From: Histomonas meleagridis
Taxonomy: Eukaryota; Parabasalia; Tritrichomonadida; Dientamoebidae
Length of the DNA stretch: 64,000 bases
Direction of reading: 5' to 3'
NCBI GenBank assembly: GCA_020186115.1
Contig: WSYJ01000099.1
Span: 806,001 to 870,000 of the forward strand
The notes under the pieces were generated by a model. The model saw nothing but the letters and a program-made list of their open reading frames with translations, made no database searches and was not told the DNA's origin. Below, in pieces: positions 19,015 to 28,123 of the stretch. The translations under genes and the position numbers were made by a program. Each line of letters opens with the position of its first letter. The first letter of the stretch is position 1.

Positions 19015-19971
19015 ATGCCTCTTTATCATTACCATCCTCCTAAGCCAACTGATGAGTCTTTATATCATCAAACAGCACCTCGAGAAACAACAATCGAAGA
19101 ATTAAATGAGTATCGAAAACTTCCAACTTATACAACAAAACAAAAAATCATTCAAATAATATTGTTTATTCTTATCGGTATTCCCAAAATTATCGTTGTT
19201 GTTCCATATTCACTTGTTGCAGGCCTTTTCTTCTTATTACTTGCCACAATTTGGAGATCTTTAGGTCGTCCTGAAAGCTGGCGTGGCTATCTTAAAAAAC
19301 TTTGGACTGTAATTGCACGTATTTTCTTATTTATTCTTGGCTTCCATCGTATTCGTTTCCATGGTACTCCAGATCCTGATGCTCGATTTATCGTTGGTAA
19401 TCACACATGCTTTTTCGATGGATGGCTTTATCTTCCATTTGATGTTCGACCACTTGGTAAGAAAGAACTTCTTGACATTCCTCTTTTCCGCGAAATGAGC
19501 GATGTTTATCAAGGAATCCCAGTTGATCGCTCTCGATCCACTGGTCTTACCAAAGTCCTCATAGCGAATGCGCAAGACACCAAGAGTCCAAAAATCCTGA
19601 TTCTTCCTGAAGGTGCATCTACATCTGGAGATTATATGCTTCGTTTCCATCTCGGTGCATTTCTATCCGATTTGCCTGTGCAGCCCACGTCCATTCGTTA
19701 TACACTTTATGGAACGTCGAGAAGTATTTCTCACATCTCACATTTCCATCATACACCATATCAAATGATTGTTTTCCTTGGAATTCCATCAATAACTATC
19801 GATATTAAACTAATGGATTCGGTATCTTTGAAAACAGAGGGACATAATGATCCAAGAGCATTTGCAGATAAAGTCGCTTTGATGATTGCAAATGATTTGG
19901 GCGTTCCATTGCTTTCTTTGTCCTCAAATGCTTTGTTCAAGAAGACTGAAACAAAGCAAAAAACAGATTAG
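19015..19971 (+). CDS. PlsC-type lysophospholipid acyltransferase
   Basis: 318 residues from the first ATG (MPLYHYHPPKPTDE). A hydrophobic segment (residues ~48-75, ILFILIGIPKIIVVVPYSLVAG and onward) anchors it in the membrane. The acyltransferase motifs follow: NHTCFFDGW (the HX4D catalytic pair, ~120), the block II region GIPVDRSRSTG, and LPEGASTSGDYMLRFHLGAF (block III EG) with QPTSIRY after it. The layout is that of LPCAT/LPEAT-like enzymes, which re-acylate lysophospholipids in the ER; headgroup and acyl preference cannot be read. The likely product is phospholipid for membrane remodelling. No EF hand or ER retrieval signal was found. Confidence 0.9.
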   Translation: MPLYHYHPPKPTDESLYHQTAPRETTIEELNEYRKLPTYTTKQKIIQIILFILIGIPKIIVVVPYSLVAGLFFLLLATIWRSLGRPESWRGYLKKLWTVIARIFLFILGFHRIRFHGTPDPDARFIVGNHTCFFDGWLYLPFDVRPLGKKELLDIPLFREMSDVYQGIPVDRSRSTGLTKVLIANAQDTKSPKILILPEGASTSGDYMLRFHLGAFLSDLPVQPTSIRYTLYGTSRSISHISHFHHTPYQMIVFLGIPSITIDIKLMDSVSLKTEGHNDPRAFADKVALMIANDLGVPLLSLSSNALFKKTETKQKTD

Positions 19972-20051
19972 AAAAAAAATGTTTTTGAAATTATTCAAAT
20001 AGCAAATAAAAATAAACGAATTTTATTCATGTTTTCATATTATATTATAAT

Positions 20052-23000
20052 TTATGGGTTTAATAGTTCGTCTATTTTGTCTTCTTGTGAAGAATCATTG
20101 TTTCTTTTTCTTTTGATTAAAACTATGATGACGATAATTGAAATTACAATTACAACTGATACTGAAATTGATATTGCAATTATTACACCTTTTGTTAATA
20201 TGTTCTGCTTTTGATGTATGATTCGAACTATGTTTTTAAGTGCTTCATCAATTTCAATTTCACATTTTTGGAATATAATTATTGTGATTGAGATATTATT
20301 AGTGATGTTTATGGTTTCTTTTTCTCCATTGATAATTCTCATTTTATCATTGGGTGAACGATTTGTTAAGAATGTAAATTTCATTCCATCAAGAAATTGA
20401 ACTTTTCGTGTTTCATTTGTTTTAGTGATAAGCTCAAGATAATTATTATATATTTTAATAATTGGAATTGGATCAGATGTATCACTCATATTAATCACAG
20501 TTGCTTGCATAATTGATTCAGAATATGATTCAAAATCGGTAATAAGATTTTGAACATATAAATAATGATTATTTGATATAAAGCTTATATTTGTAATCTT
20601 TAAATAATTGAAAATAACATATTGTTGTATACTTTCGACATCATTTCCGAATTGAAGAATTAAATCTTTTGCGGTTAAATTAAGTACCAAATCAGTATGA
20701 TTTATTAATGTAACTATTTGTTTTTGATTTTCTTTATTAAGTAATTCTAAATTAACATTGATTAATGACAAAAGAATTAATGATAAGTAAGTAGAACAAT
20801 CTATATAAAAAACTCTATTATTAACATAATCCATTAATCCATATAATGAATTTAAATCAGAATATATATTTTGGAATTCACATTTATTTTTCGAGCATTT
20901 ATTATCTTTACATAAACATAATGGCCCATCATGTGGCGCATTTAATGCACAAGTAATAAATTCAGTGTCATCTCTAAAATTATTTGAAATCATGAAATAA
21001 TGTTCCTTTTGAGAATCAACTTCTACAAATCCATTAAAATATTCTTTGGAAGTTATTGAATTGATTAATGTACCTTTTTCTGCTAATATTGGAATATAAT
21101 TATCTGGTGATCCCATTTCCCAAATTACTGATCTTGTATTAACTTCTTTTAAACTAATTGTAGAGATAAGTAATTTATCATATTGAGTTTGAGGTGAAAT
21201 TTTAAAATATGTAAATGTATTCGCAGGAATTCTTATTATGAAATTTGATTTATAATTTGGAAATTCCATGAATTGAATATTGCAAAGTTGTCCAGAATAT
21301 CCTTTATTACATTTCATTTTCCCATTTTTACAAATTCCATTAGTTAAAGGTATACAATCTAGTGTATTTTTCATTTCAATATAAATTGGATTTAATTTAA
21401 TATCATTTTGGGTAAATGGACCTACAGCTGTAACAACATATGGAGCATATCCTTCTCCTTCAATTTCAACATTTGAGATAACATGAATTTCATATTCTCC
21501 TTTTTCTAACTCTGATATTGGTACAATAACTTTTTCGTTCAATGTTAAATGTTCAGTATCTTGTGTACGATTATTTCCAATATATATTTTTTTAGAAGGA
21601 GATATAACAACTAAATCTAAATCATATAAAATAGGAATTAAAGAATCAGGGTTAACAGCAATATCATGTGAACAAAGGACAACTCTAAGTGGAACATTAT
21701 TATTATTAATTTTAATACTTCCAACGTGATGGATTTCTTCTTTTCTCATTTTAATAAATTTTGTAAATCTTAACCCAAAATCAGTATCATTAAAAGGTAA
21801 TACTTTTGATAAATCAATTAATCCATGACCAGAATAGCAATCAGGTGTTGAACTTCCATCTTCTCTTGAAGCTGAAGCAATTAAAATTGATTTCAAAAGC
21901 AATGAATTAACATTAACAGTTTCATTCAAGTAATATCCATCATAGAGATATTGTGATATGAGAGCAGCTGCACCTCCAGTATTTGGAGCCGCCATAGATG
22001 TTCCATCCATATAAATTAAATGGTTCATATAATCTGAGTCATCTGATCCATGATCTCGAACAGGTATTGAATTGGACTTTGCACTTTTTATGGCTGTTCC
22101 TGGTGCCATTATATCTGGCTTGATAATTCCAAGATATGATGGACCACATGAAGAGTAACTTGATTTTGAAACATTGTGAAGTGGCTTCATAGAATGTGGG
22201 AAATTTTTTATAAGATTTAGTTTTTTACCTATCATTTCTTTAAGTGCATCATCTTGATATGTATGAACATACAATTCACTGTTTTGTTTTTTAATAAAAT
22301 CATTTTCGAATTCTTGATAAGTATCAAATGAGAAATCATAAAATATCATTTGTATTTGGTAGTTAATTGCCTGTAATTTTAAAAGATTCGTGAATTTTTC
22401 ATGTTCACTGTAAAATAAATTAATTGCTTCAGTTCCTAATATTAAATATTTTGAAGTTTGAGCTTTTTGTGTGAAATCATTTATGTCTGAAAGATGAAAT
22501 TCTTTTAAATCAAGTATTTTTGATTCGATCAAACCAGTGGAATTGGTATAAATAGGAATTTCTTTGATGCCATCAGTGACAAGTAATTGATAATAAAAAA
22601 GTATGTCTGCTGCTCCTATTGATAATATGTTTTTTGCTGATGATGGACAACTAATTGAATAAGAATCAATTTTTTCTGCTTCATTACCAGCAGCAAAACC
22701 AAACAAAATTTTTTCACCAATTGTATCACTATATATTAAATTATCATAGTATCTGTTATCATAACTTGAATATATTTCATCTTTACCCCAGGAATTTGAA
22801 AAAACATGTAAATTAGGAGTATTAAATAGTGATGTTATTAATGCATTATAATATGGATCCTCAATATTATTTTCAAAATCGGTAATTCCTCCAAGATATA
22901 ATAGTTTGGATTCTGGTGCAACACCATTGAATGAACTTATTTTACTATTTGGATTAGAAGCACAACCTGCTATTGTTCCAGCAACATGTGTTCCATGCTC

Positions 23001-23792
23001 CTCATTTGTCATGCCTTTGTATAATTCTTCCTCTGTCACAGCATTCATATAGAAATATATCTTTCTATGATTTGGCATTGGTTCATTAAATATAAGTGTC
23101 GTATTTGGATCATTAAACATTGCATGATGATAATCCAATAATGTATCATAAAATGCAACTAATTGATTCTTACCTGTAATTCCTTTTAGTTCTAAATATC
23201 TCGAAATTGATGGATTACCAAAAGAATCATTTTTAAGATCAATATCATTTTGCTGTGTATATCCTGAAGCGATATTATTATATGTTTTGGGTTTCTCATA
23301 TTTACTAATAGATTCCACTTCATCAAGTTGACTAAGATAATATGTAACTTCTTCTGGATTATTTGTTTCTAAAATCATTGAATTATTTGACTTTGAAATA
23401 ACATTAAATATATCTGTTTTATATGATTTCATAAAAATCCCGTTAACATATATAAGAGAGGAGTTCATAATTTCATTTAAATTATTAATTTTGTCTTTTG
23501 GTTGAAGAGGATAAATCAATGCATTAATTCTTTTGAGATATGAAATTTGTGAAGGTGCTAAAAAAAGTTTATATATGTTTTTATATACCATTTGATGTTT
23601 TCCTATATATATCTTATTAGCTTTCAATTGTGAAATATTTGGATATTCTGGAAAATAAACATATGCCCATGTACTTTCTGATGACAAGATTTTTTTTGAT
23701 TTATCTGTTCTAAAAGCAATCTTCTTACCTAATGCTGTTGAAAATCTAAACTCTTGACTTGCAGCATATGTTGCGAAGATGTAAATAATCAT
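20052..23792 (-). CDS. large membrane-anchored subtilisin-like serine protease (S8A)
   Basis: 1246 residues. A short hydrophobic N-terminus (MIIYIFATYAAS) may be a signal peptide. The peptidase S8 domain has Asp in AFYDTLLDYHHAMF (~215), His in HGTHVAGTIAG (~265), the oxyanion Asn in FSNSWGKDE (~330) and Ser in DGTSMAAPNTGGAAAL (~600), with a long insertion between SIGA and the SSCGP...KPDIMAPG block. A beta-rich region follows, then an EGF-like module (NGICKNGKMKCNKGYSG), and near the C-terminus a transmembrane helix (~1200-1222, GVIIAISISVSVVIVISIIV) and a 22-residue cytoplasmic tail. The catalytic residues are present, so an active surface or endomembrane protease is likely. The stop overlaps TAAA. 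Confidence 0.93.
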   Translation of the reverse strand: MIIYIFATYAASQEFRFSTALGKKIAFRTDKSKKILSSESTWAYVYFPEYPNISQLKANKIYIGKHQMVYKNIYKLFLAPSQISYLKRINALIYPLQPKDKINNLNEIMNSSLIYVNGIFMKSYKTDIFNVISKSNNSMILETNNPEEVTYYLSQLDEVESISKYEKPKTYNNIASGYTQQNDIDLKNDSFGNPSISRYLELKGITGKNQLVAFYDTLLDYHHAMFNDPNTTLIFNEPMPNHRKIYFYMNAVTEEELYKGMTNEEHGTHVAGTIAGCASNPNSKISSFNGVAPESKLLYLGGITDFENNIEDPYYNALITSLFNTPNLHVFSNSWGKDEIYSSYDNRYYDNLIYSDTIGEKILFGFAAGNEAEKIDSYSISCPSSAKNILSIGAADILFYYQLLVTDGIKEIPIYTNSTGLIESKILDLKEFHLSDINDFTQKAQTSKYLILGTEAINLFYSEHEKFTNLLKLQAINYQIQMIFYDFSFDTYQEFENDFIKKQNSELYVHTYQDDALKEMIGKKLNLIKNFPHSMKPLHNVSKSSYSSCGPSYLGIIKPDIMAPGTAIKSAKSNSIPVRDHGSDDSDYMNHLIYMDGTSMAAPNTGGAAALISQYLYDGYYLNETVNVNSLLLKSILIASASREDGSSTPDCYSGHGLIDLSKVLPFNDTDFGLRFTKFIKMRKEEIHHVGSIKINNNNVPLRVVLCSHDIAVNPDSLIPILYDLDLVVISPSKKIYIGNNRTQDTEHLTLNEKVIVPISELEKGEYEIHVISNVEIEGEGYAPYVVTAVGPFTQNDIKLNPIYIEMKNTLDCIPLTNGICKNGKMKCNKGYSGQLCNIQFMEFPNYKSNFIIRIPANTFTYFKISPQTQYDKLLISTISLKEVNTRSVIWEMGSPDNYIPILAEKGTLINSITSKEYFNGFVEVDSQKEHYFMISNNFRDDTEFITCALNAPHDGPLCLCKDNKCSKNKCEFQNIYSDLNSLYGLMDYVNNRVFYIDCSTYLSLILLSLINVNLELLNKENQKQIVTLINHTDLVLNLTAKDLILQFGNDVESIQQYVIFNYLKITNISFISNNHYLYVQNLITDFESYSESIMQATVINMSDTSDPIPIIKIYNNYLELITKTNETRKVQFLDGMKFTFLTNRSPNDKMRIINGEKETINITNNISITIIIFQKCEIEIDEALKNIVRIIHQKQNILTKGVIIAISISVSVVIVISIIVIIVLIKRKRNNDSSQEDKIDELLNP

Positions 23793-24327
23793 TGTGATAT
23801 CAAAATAGCCACACCAAATATTTCAATACAACGAAGCCATCTTTTGGTGTTTGAATATATTTTCAAAAGAAAAAAACAATTAACTCAATATTTGAATGAA
23901 TTCGTTATTACACTACAACCTCAGGTTATGTAACTTGGAACATCTTAAAATTTGACTTAGAATAGAAGTTTTCAAATCGATCACTTTAAAGCAAAATACT
24001 TAAATCTTAAGAAAGAAAATAAAATGTGATTGATTTAATTTTTTATTAGAAGATAAACATCATCATTTTTGATTTTCTTGAAAAAATTTCAATTATGAAA
24101 CATAAAATAACCTCAATATGATGCACATAGTTTGCACTTTGAACGAACATTTTTGTATTATTCCAGTTAATTTTGTCTGATTCAATATTAATATTTTGAT
24201 TTGACAATTTATTGTTTGAGTCAACTACGAAAATTTGAAAAATGGAAACAACACCATGAATATACATTTCCAAAATGCATTCCAAGTGGTTTTGAACATA
24301 AATATAAAACTATGAATTAATTAATTC
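23793..24327. other. intergenic, weak small ORF
   Basis: 535 bases. A 73-codon frame on the minus strand (24267 to 24046, ending SRKSKMMMFIF) is open but low in complexity. I could not decide whether it is a gene. Otherwise AT-rich. Confidence 0.4.
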
Positions 24328-24669
24328 TTATTCATCGTATTTAAAATCAAACGATGCTTGCATTAGTTCCGACAACTCTTCGTATTGCTTTTGAATTTTT
24401 GGAAATGATTTAATTTTGTTTTCATAGAAAGCAATCTGTTCTTTTAATCTACGATTTTCTTCCAATAGATTGTTTATAATTTTTTGATCAGAATCAATTT
24501 TAGCAGAAAGATCTTCGAACCTTTTTTTAATTTTTAAAGATTCATTTTTTAATTTTGTATTCTTAGAATCTTTTTGCTTTTTAGAAATATCTTTTTCAAA
24601 GAAAAGATCAAGCATTTCATCATCATATGTTTTCTTTTCTTTCTTTTGGTTTTTAGCAAGATTCGACAT
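24328..24669 (-). CDS. small coiled-coil protein
   Basis: 113 residues from ATG 24669 (MSNLAKNQKKEKKTYDDEM). Heptad-rich helix over residues ~40-100 (LKNESLKIKKRFEDLSAKI, then NLLEENRRLKEQIAFYENKI). No domain I can name. It is head-to-head with GPN3, with 61 bp between ATGs, so both promoters lie in that short space. Probably a real gene because heptads and frame hold throughout. Confidence 0.6.
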   Translation of the reverse strand: MSNLAKNQKKEKKTYDDEMLDLFFEKDISKKQKDSKNTKLKNESLKIKKRFEDLSAKIDSDQKIINNLLEENRRLKEQIAFYENKIKSFPKIQKQYEELSELMQASFDFKYDE

Positions 24670-24723
24670 TGAATAACTTGCAAACTTTTTCAATACATAA
24701 CGATAGAGGGAATCAGACCAAAA

Positions 24724-24729
24724 TCATTT
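24724..24729 (+). promoter_or_regulatory. initiator (Inr) of the GPN3 gene
   Basis: TCATTT, fitting the TCA(+1)(C/T)(T/A) initiator of trichomonads, ending two bases before the ATG. Transcription from its A would give a 5-nt leader, normal for this group. Confidence 0.55.
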
Positions 24730-24730
24730 C

Positions 24731-25585
24731 ATGACTACACGATTTGCGCAAGTTATAATTGGTCCAGCTGGATCTGGCAAGTCTACTTACATTGCCAATG
24801 CCAAAAAACATTTTGATGATATCAAAAGAATTGTTCATTGCGTTAATCTTGATCCAGCAGCAGATAGTCTTCCATATGATCCAGAAATTGACATACGTGA
24901 AGCCATTGATATCAAAGATATAATGCAGAAACAAAAACTAGGGCCAAATGGTGCACTTGTTTTTTGTCTTGAGTCAGTTGCCATGCAATCAAAATGGTTT
25001 GATGAAGTAATTGGCGAACATGAGTATGACTATCTTCTTATTGATATGCCTGGTCAAATTGAATTATATTCACATCTTACAGTTCTTCCAGAATTATTAT
25101 CAAATTTAACACATAAAGGTTATTCACTTATTATGGTATTTTTAGTTGATGCCCAATTTCTTTCTGATCCTGGTAAGTTTTTAAGTACATCACTTGTTGC
25201 GCTCTCGACAATGACGATGCTTGAACTTCCGCACATTAATGTAATTTCAAAATGTGATCTTCTTCCCGAAGAAGACTTAAAGAAAATAGACGACTTTACA
25301 GAGATGGAAACATTCGCACTAATGGATAGGATAAAGCCGAATAGCACAATTGCGGAACTTACGAATAAAATTTGCGAATTAATTGACACTTTCCGTCTTG
25401 TACAGTTTCGGATGTTGAATCTAAAGGAAGAAGATAGTTTAAGCGATTTGATACAGTCAATAGATATGATAATTCAGTATTATGAAAATGCTGATTATGG
25501 AGATGAGGAATTCCATGAGGTAGCAGATGAAGAGGGTGATTACTCTGATTTGATAGAGCTTAGAGAAGGTCCACCCCCATTTTAA
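24731..25585 (+). CDS. GPN3: GPN-loop GTPase 3
   Basis: 284 residues. P-loop GPAGSGKST (residues 12-20), NLDPAAD, the diagnostic GPNG loop (GPNGALVF, ~77), switch II region DMPGQIELYSHL (~105) and the base-recognition motif ISKCDLL (~175). The length, the start (TTRFAQVIIGPAGSGKSTY) and the last conserved stretch (CELIDTFRLVQF, then DMIIQYYENADYGDEEF) match GPN3 better than GPN1/GPN2. GPN GTPases are needed for assembly and nuclear import of RNA polymerases. The acidic C-terminal end is usual. The stop overlaps TAAA. Confidence 0.93.
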   Translation: MTTRFAQVIIGPAGSGKSTYIANAKKHFDDIKRIVHCVNLDPAADSLPYDPEIDIREAIDIKDIMQKQKLGPNGALVFCLESVAMQSKWFDEVIGEHEYDYLLIDMPGQIELYSHLTVLPELLSNLTHKGYSLIMVFLVDAQFLSDPGKFLSTSLVALSTMTMLELPHINVISKCDLLPEEDLKKIDDFTEMETFALMDRIKPNSTIAELTNKICELIDTFRLVQFRMLNLKEEDSLSDLIQSIDMIIQYYENADYGDEEFHEVADEEGDYSDLIELREGPPPF

Positions 25586-25914
25586 ATAAGTTTTGTTATG
25601 TTTTTTATTGTGCTAAACAAGAAAAATTGTTTTTTAATGTTAAAGATATTTATTCGATTTTTATATATAAAAAAATTATGAGGAAGAAATTTATGGAATT
25701 TTGATAGTTGTGATGGAATAAATTAGCGAAAATAACACAAAAATTAAAAAAGTTAGAACCTTAATTGGTTTGAACAGAATCATTATATTTTGCACATCAT
25801 AAAACTATTAAAGAAATCGAAAATTTTAAGGAAAAAGTTTTCTATGAACATTCTACGATTGCTCATTCGAAACATAATATTTTTATAGGAATTCTATGAT
25901 TCCTTTGAAGAACT
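25586..25914. other. intergenic, no gene seen
   Basis: 329 AT-rich bases between GPN3 and the ankyrin relic. Nothing recognised. Confidence 0.6.
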
Positions 25915-26212
25915 TTTATTGAGCTTTCAAAGAATGATTGTGAACTTCACAAAAAATATGGTAAAGAAGGCCATAATCCATGAAATTGCGAAAATAATGC
26001 GAAATGATGAAATAGAAAGACTTCAAGAAATATCATCACAAAATGATTTTAATTTTGCTCAAAGCATTGAACCATCACTTTATGAAAGATGTCATTTATT
26101 AATCATAAAAATGTTACATTAATTGATTATGCAGCATTTTTTTCTTCAGTCAAATGTTTTAAATTTTTACTTATGAATGGCGCAAATATAGAAAATACAG
26201 GTAAATATGCAA
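25915..26212 (+). pseudogene. fragment of an ankyrin (DUF3447-type) gene
   Basis: A truncated, frameshifted copy of the N-terminal region of the ankyrin gene at 50.7-52.8 kb. Shared blocks are EIAKIMRNDEIERLQEISSQ, PSLYERC, LIDYAAFFSSVKCFKFLLMNGANI and GKYAI; the DNA is closely similar over the whole stretch. At least two frameshifts separate the blocks. Similarity stops abruptly at about 26212, some 80 bp before the next gene's ATG, so a rearrangement joined the two. Confidence 0.8.
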
Positions 26213-26278
26213 TTGGTATTCAAAAATATCATTTCGTTTTTGAAACAACAGCCAATTTTTTTAGGAACGTTAAAAGAG

Positions 26279-26286
26279 TGCCGTTT
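26279..26286 (+). promoter_or_regulatory. Myb/M3-like motif upstream of the armadillo-like gene
   Basis: TGCCGTTT, a full match to the eight-position M3 consensus, 7 bases before the ATG at 26294. Confidence 0.4.
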
Positions 26287-26293
26287 AAAAATA

Positions 26294-27691
26294 ATGAACC
26301 CAAAATACAAAAAACCACCAAAAAGTTCAAGGCAAATATACCAATTTTTATCAACGTCAACAGTGTCACACGATGTTGACCAAATTTCTGAGCCTACAGC
26401 AAAGATAATTACTTCCGTTCAAGATGCAATTAATTCATTAAAAAGAGGTGAAGACCTTATAACTTGTCTAGAACTTTTTTATAACGAACTCAGTGATGTA
26501 AAGAAGAGAAATATTTCAGTTCAAATATTGGTTGATTCAGACGTAATTCCATATATCCTACCATATTGTTCTATTGAAAGTCAAATAGATATATTACTTA
26601 ATGCACTTAGAGTAGCCAATTATCTATCAGTAGTAGATCAAAGTGAAAACTCCGCTTTTCAAAATTTCGATTTTATTAAAAATTTATTAGATCTTCTCAA
26701 CCCCACCGAACCACACGAAATAAGGAGGCTTGTTCTTAACATTTTCTATAATCTTCTCAAAGATGAAACAATTGGAAATAATATTTTCTTGCAATTGAAA
26801 GACCACTCCTTTCTTTCCATCTTATTCACACCTGAGTTTATTGCTTTTATTGATTCTGGGATCAAACAAATTACATATGAAGATACTGAATATATTGATT
26901 ATATATTTTCTGTGTTTACACAATTTATTCAGTGGCTTCATGATGAAGACCTCCCTGAGCTTCTTTGCTTTGTTCCTTTACTTCTTAAAGGTCTAAATTT
27001 TTGTTCACAGTTTTTTCGCGAAGAAATTTTTGAAAGCTTTACAATTATATTTCAGAACCATCAAAACGTCCAAAATTCAATTGAATTCAATATACCCGAA
27101 AATCTCATCAAATCATTACAACTTTATCATGACGGAACTGTTCCATATATTTTTGACGTGATTTATTATTTTTGTTGTGACGGGAATTTCGACCCACATT
27201 TTCTTACAAAAGATTTTTTTTCAATATGTCAACATTTGTTAACTACATCATCAAACAAATATAAACCACATATAATAAAAACACTTGAACTCTTTATTCC
27301 CAACTTTCATAATCTATTGTGGGAAAGTAATATCATATTTAATCTCATTGACATGATGAAAACTGAAATTTGTTCATTGCGAACAAAATGCGCATATTTC
27401 TTATTGAACTTTTCGATATTTGCAGATAATATGCAAATCATTGAAATGAGTCAAAAAGGATTCGTGGATCAAATCGCAATAATGTTGAATACTTTTGACT
27501 TAAAGGGATTTGTATACGCTTTGGATAAAATGAAAAATTTGGTGATGAGAAATACCGAAGTTTCGGCGCTAATCACAAATTCGGTTGAAATTCATGATGC
27601 CGTCGAAGCGATGACCAATGACGAAGATGAAGAAATTGCTCAAATTTCGGAGGACTTCATGAATACTGTTTTTGTGGAAAATGAGGAATGA
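26294..27691 (+). CDS. armadillo/HEAT-like helical repeat protein (family member 1)
   Basis: 465 residues from ATG 26294 (MNPKYKKPPKSSRQ). After a basic, polar N-terminus, paired amphipathic helices run to the end (for example IPYILPYCSIESQIDILLNALRVANYL, later ALRTKC-like helices and LMNTVFVENEE). This is the pattern of an armadillo-type solenoid. It ends in an acidic tail (NDEDEEIAQISEDFMNTVFVENEE). Two more genes here (29889-31268 and 42022-43422) have the same size, helical pattern and acidic end, suggesting an expanded trichomonad family; importin-alpha-like proteins are the nearest guess, but no NLS-binding WxxxN array is clear. The upstream in-frame stretch belongs to the relic. Confidence 0.7.
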   Translation: MNPKYKKPPKSSRQIYQFLSTSTVSHDVDQISEPTAKIITSVQDAINSLKRGEDLITCLELFYNELSDVKKRNISVQILVDSDVIPYILPYCSIESQIDILLNALRVANYLSVVDQSENSAFQNFDFIKNLLDLLNPTEPHEIRRLVLNIFYNLLKDETIGNNIFLQLKDHSFLSILFTPEFIAFIDSGIKQITYEDTEYIDYIFSVFTQFIQWLHDEDLPELLCFVPLLLKGLNFCSQFFREEIFESFTIIFQNHQNVQNSIEFNIPENLIKSLQLYHDGTVPYIFDVIYYFCCDGNFDPHFLTKDFFSICQHLLTTSSNKYKPHIIKTLELFIPNFHNLLWESNIIFNLIDMMKTEICSLRTKCAYFLLNFSIFADNMQIIEMSQKGFVDQIAIMLNTFDLKGFVYALDKMKNLVMRNTEVSALITNSVEIHDAVEAMTNDEDEEIAQISEDFMNTVFVENEE

Positions 27692-28123
27692 GATTATTAT
27701 TTTTTGTTTTGTATGTAAAAAACCTCAAATGAATCCCTATTTTCTATTTTATCAAACTGAAATGTATTTATTATTTATATTTCGTGTACATTCGCGAATG
27801 TATTTATTATTTATATTTCGTGAGATACATCAAAACTTTTCATGAAATATACTATTTACTAAATAAGAAAATCATATGGTAGAAGAATCATACATAGTTG
27901 TGCTTAAGACTGATTCAGTATAATTTTTGTTCAAAAAGACAATCAGATTCACAAAATTTATTCCAGCATTTTATTCTCAGTTAGCGGTGAATAAAAATAT
28001 AAAGTATTTAAAATGTCTTCCAAACGTTGGTTCAAATAATATTTAAAATATTCTATAAGATCTCTTAAATTCCAATTGAACTGTTTCAATTCCAAGTAAA
28101 CGTGAAAAAAGTGACAATTGACA
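27692..28123. other. intergenic with a short direct repeat
   Basis: 432 bases. A 26-bp direct repeat occurs at 27761-27786 and 27797-27822. The rest is AT-rich promoter and terminator sequence. Confidence 0.6.
27761..27822. repeat. 26-bp direct repeat, two copies
   Basis: Two identical 26-bp copies (beginning AATGTATTTATT and ending ATTTCGTG) separated by 10 bp (TACATTCGCG). A recent local duplication. Confidence 0.85.

Noticed and set aside
24046-24267. 73-codon frame on the minus strand
   Set aside because: Low complexity, no promoter motif, no recognisable family; cannot be told from chance.
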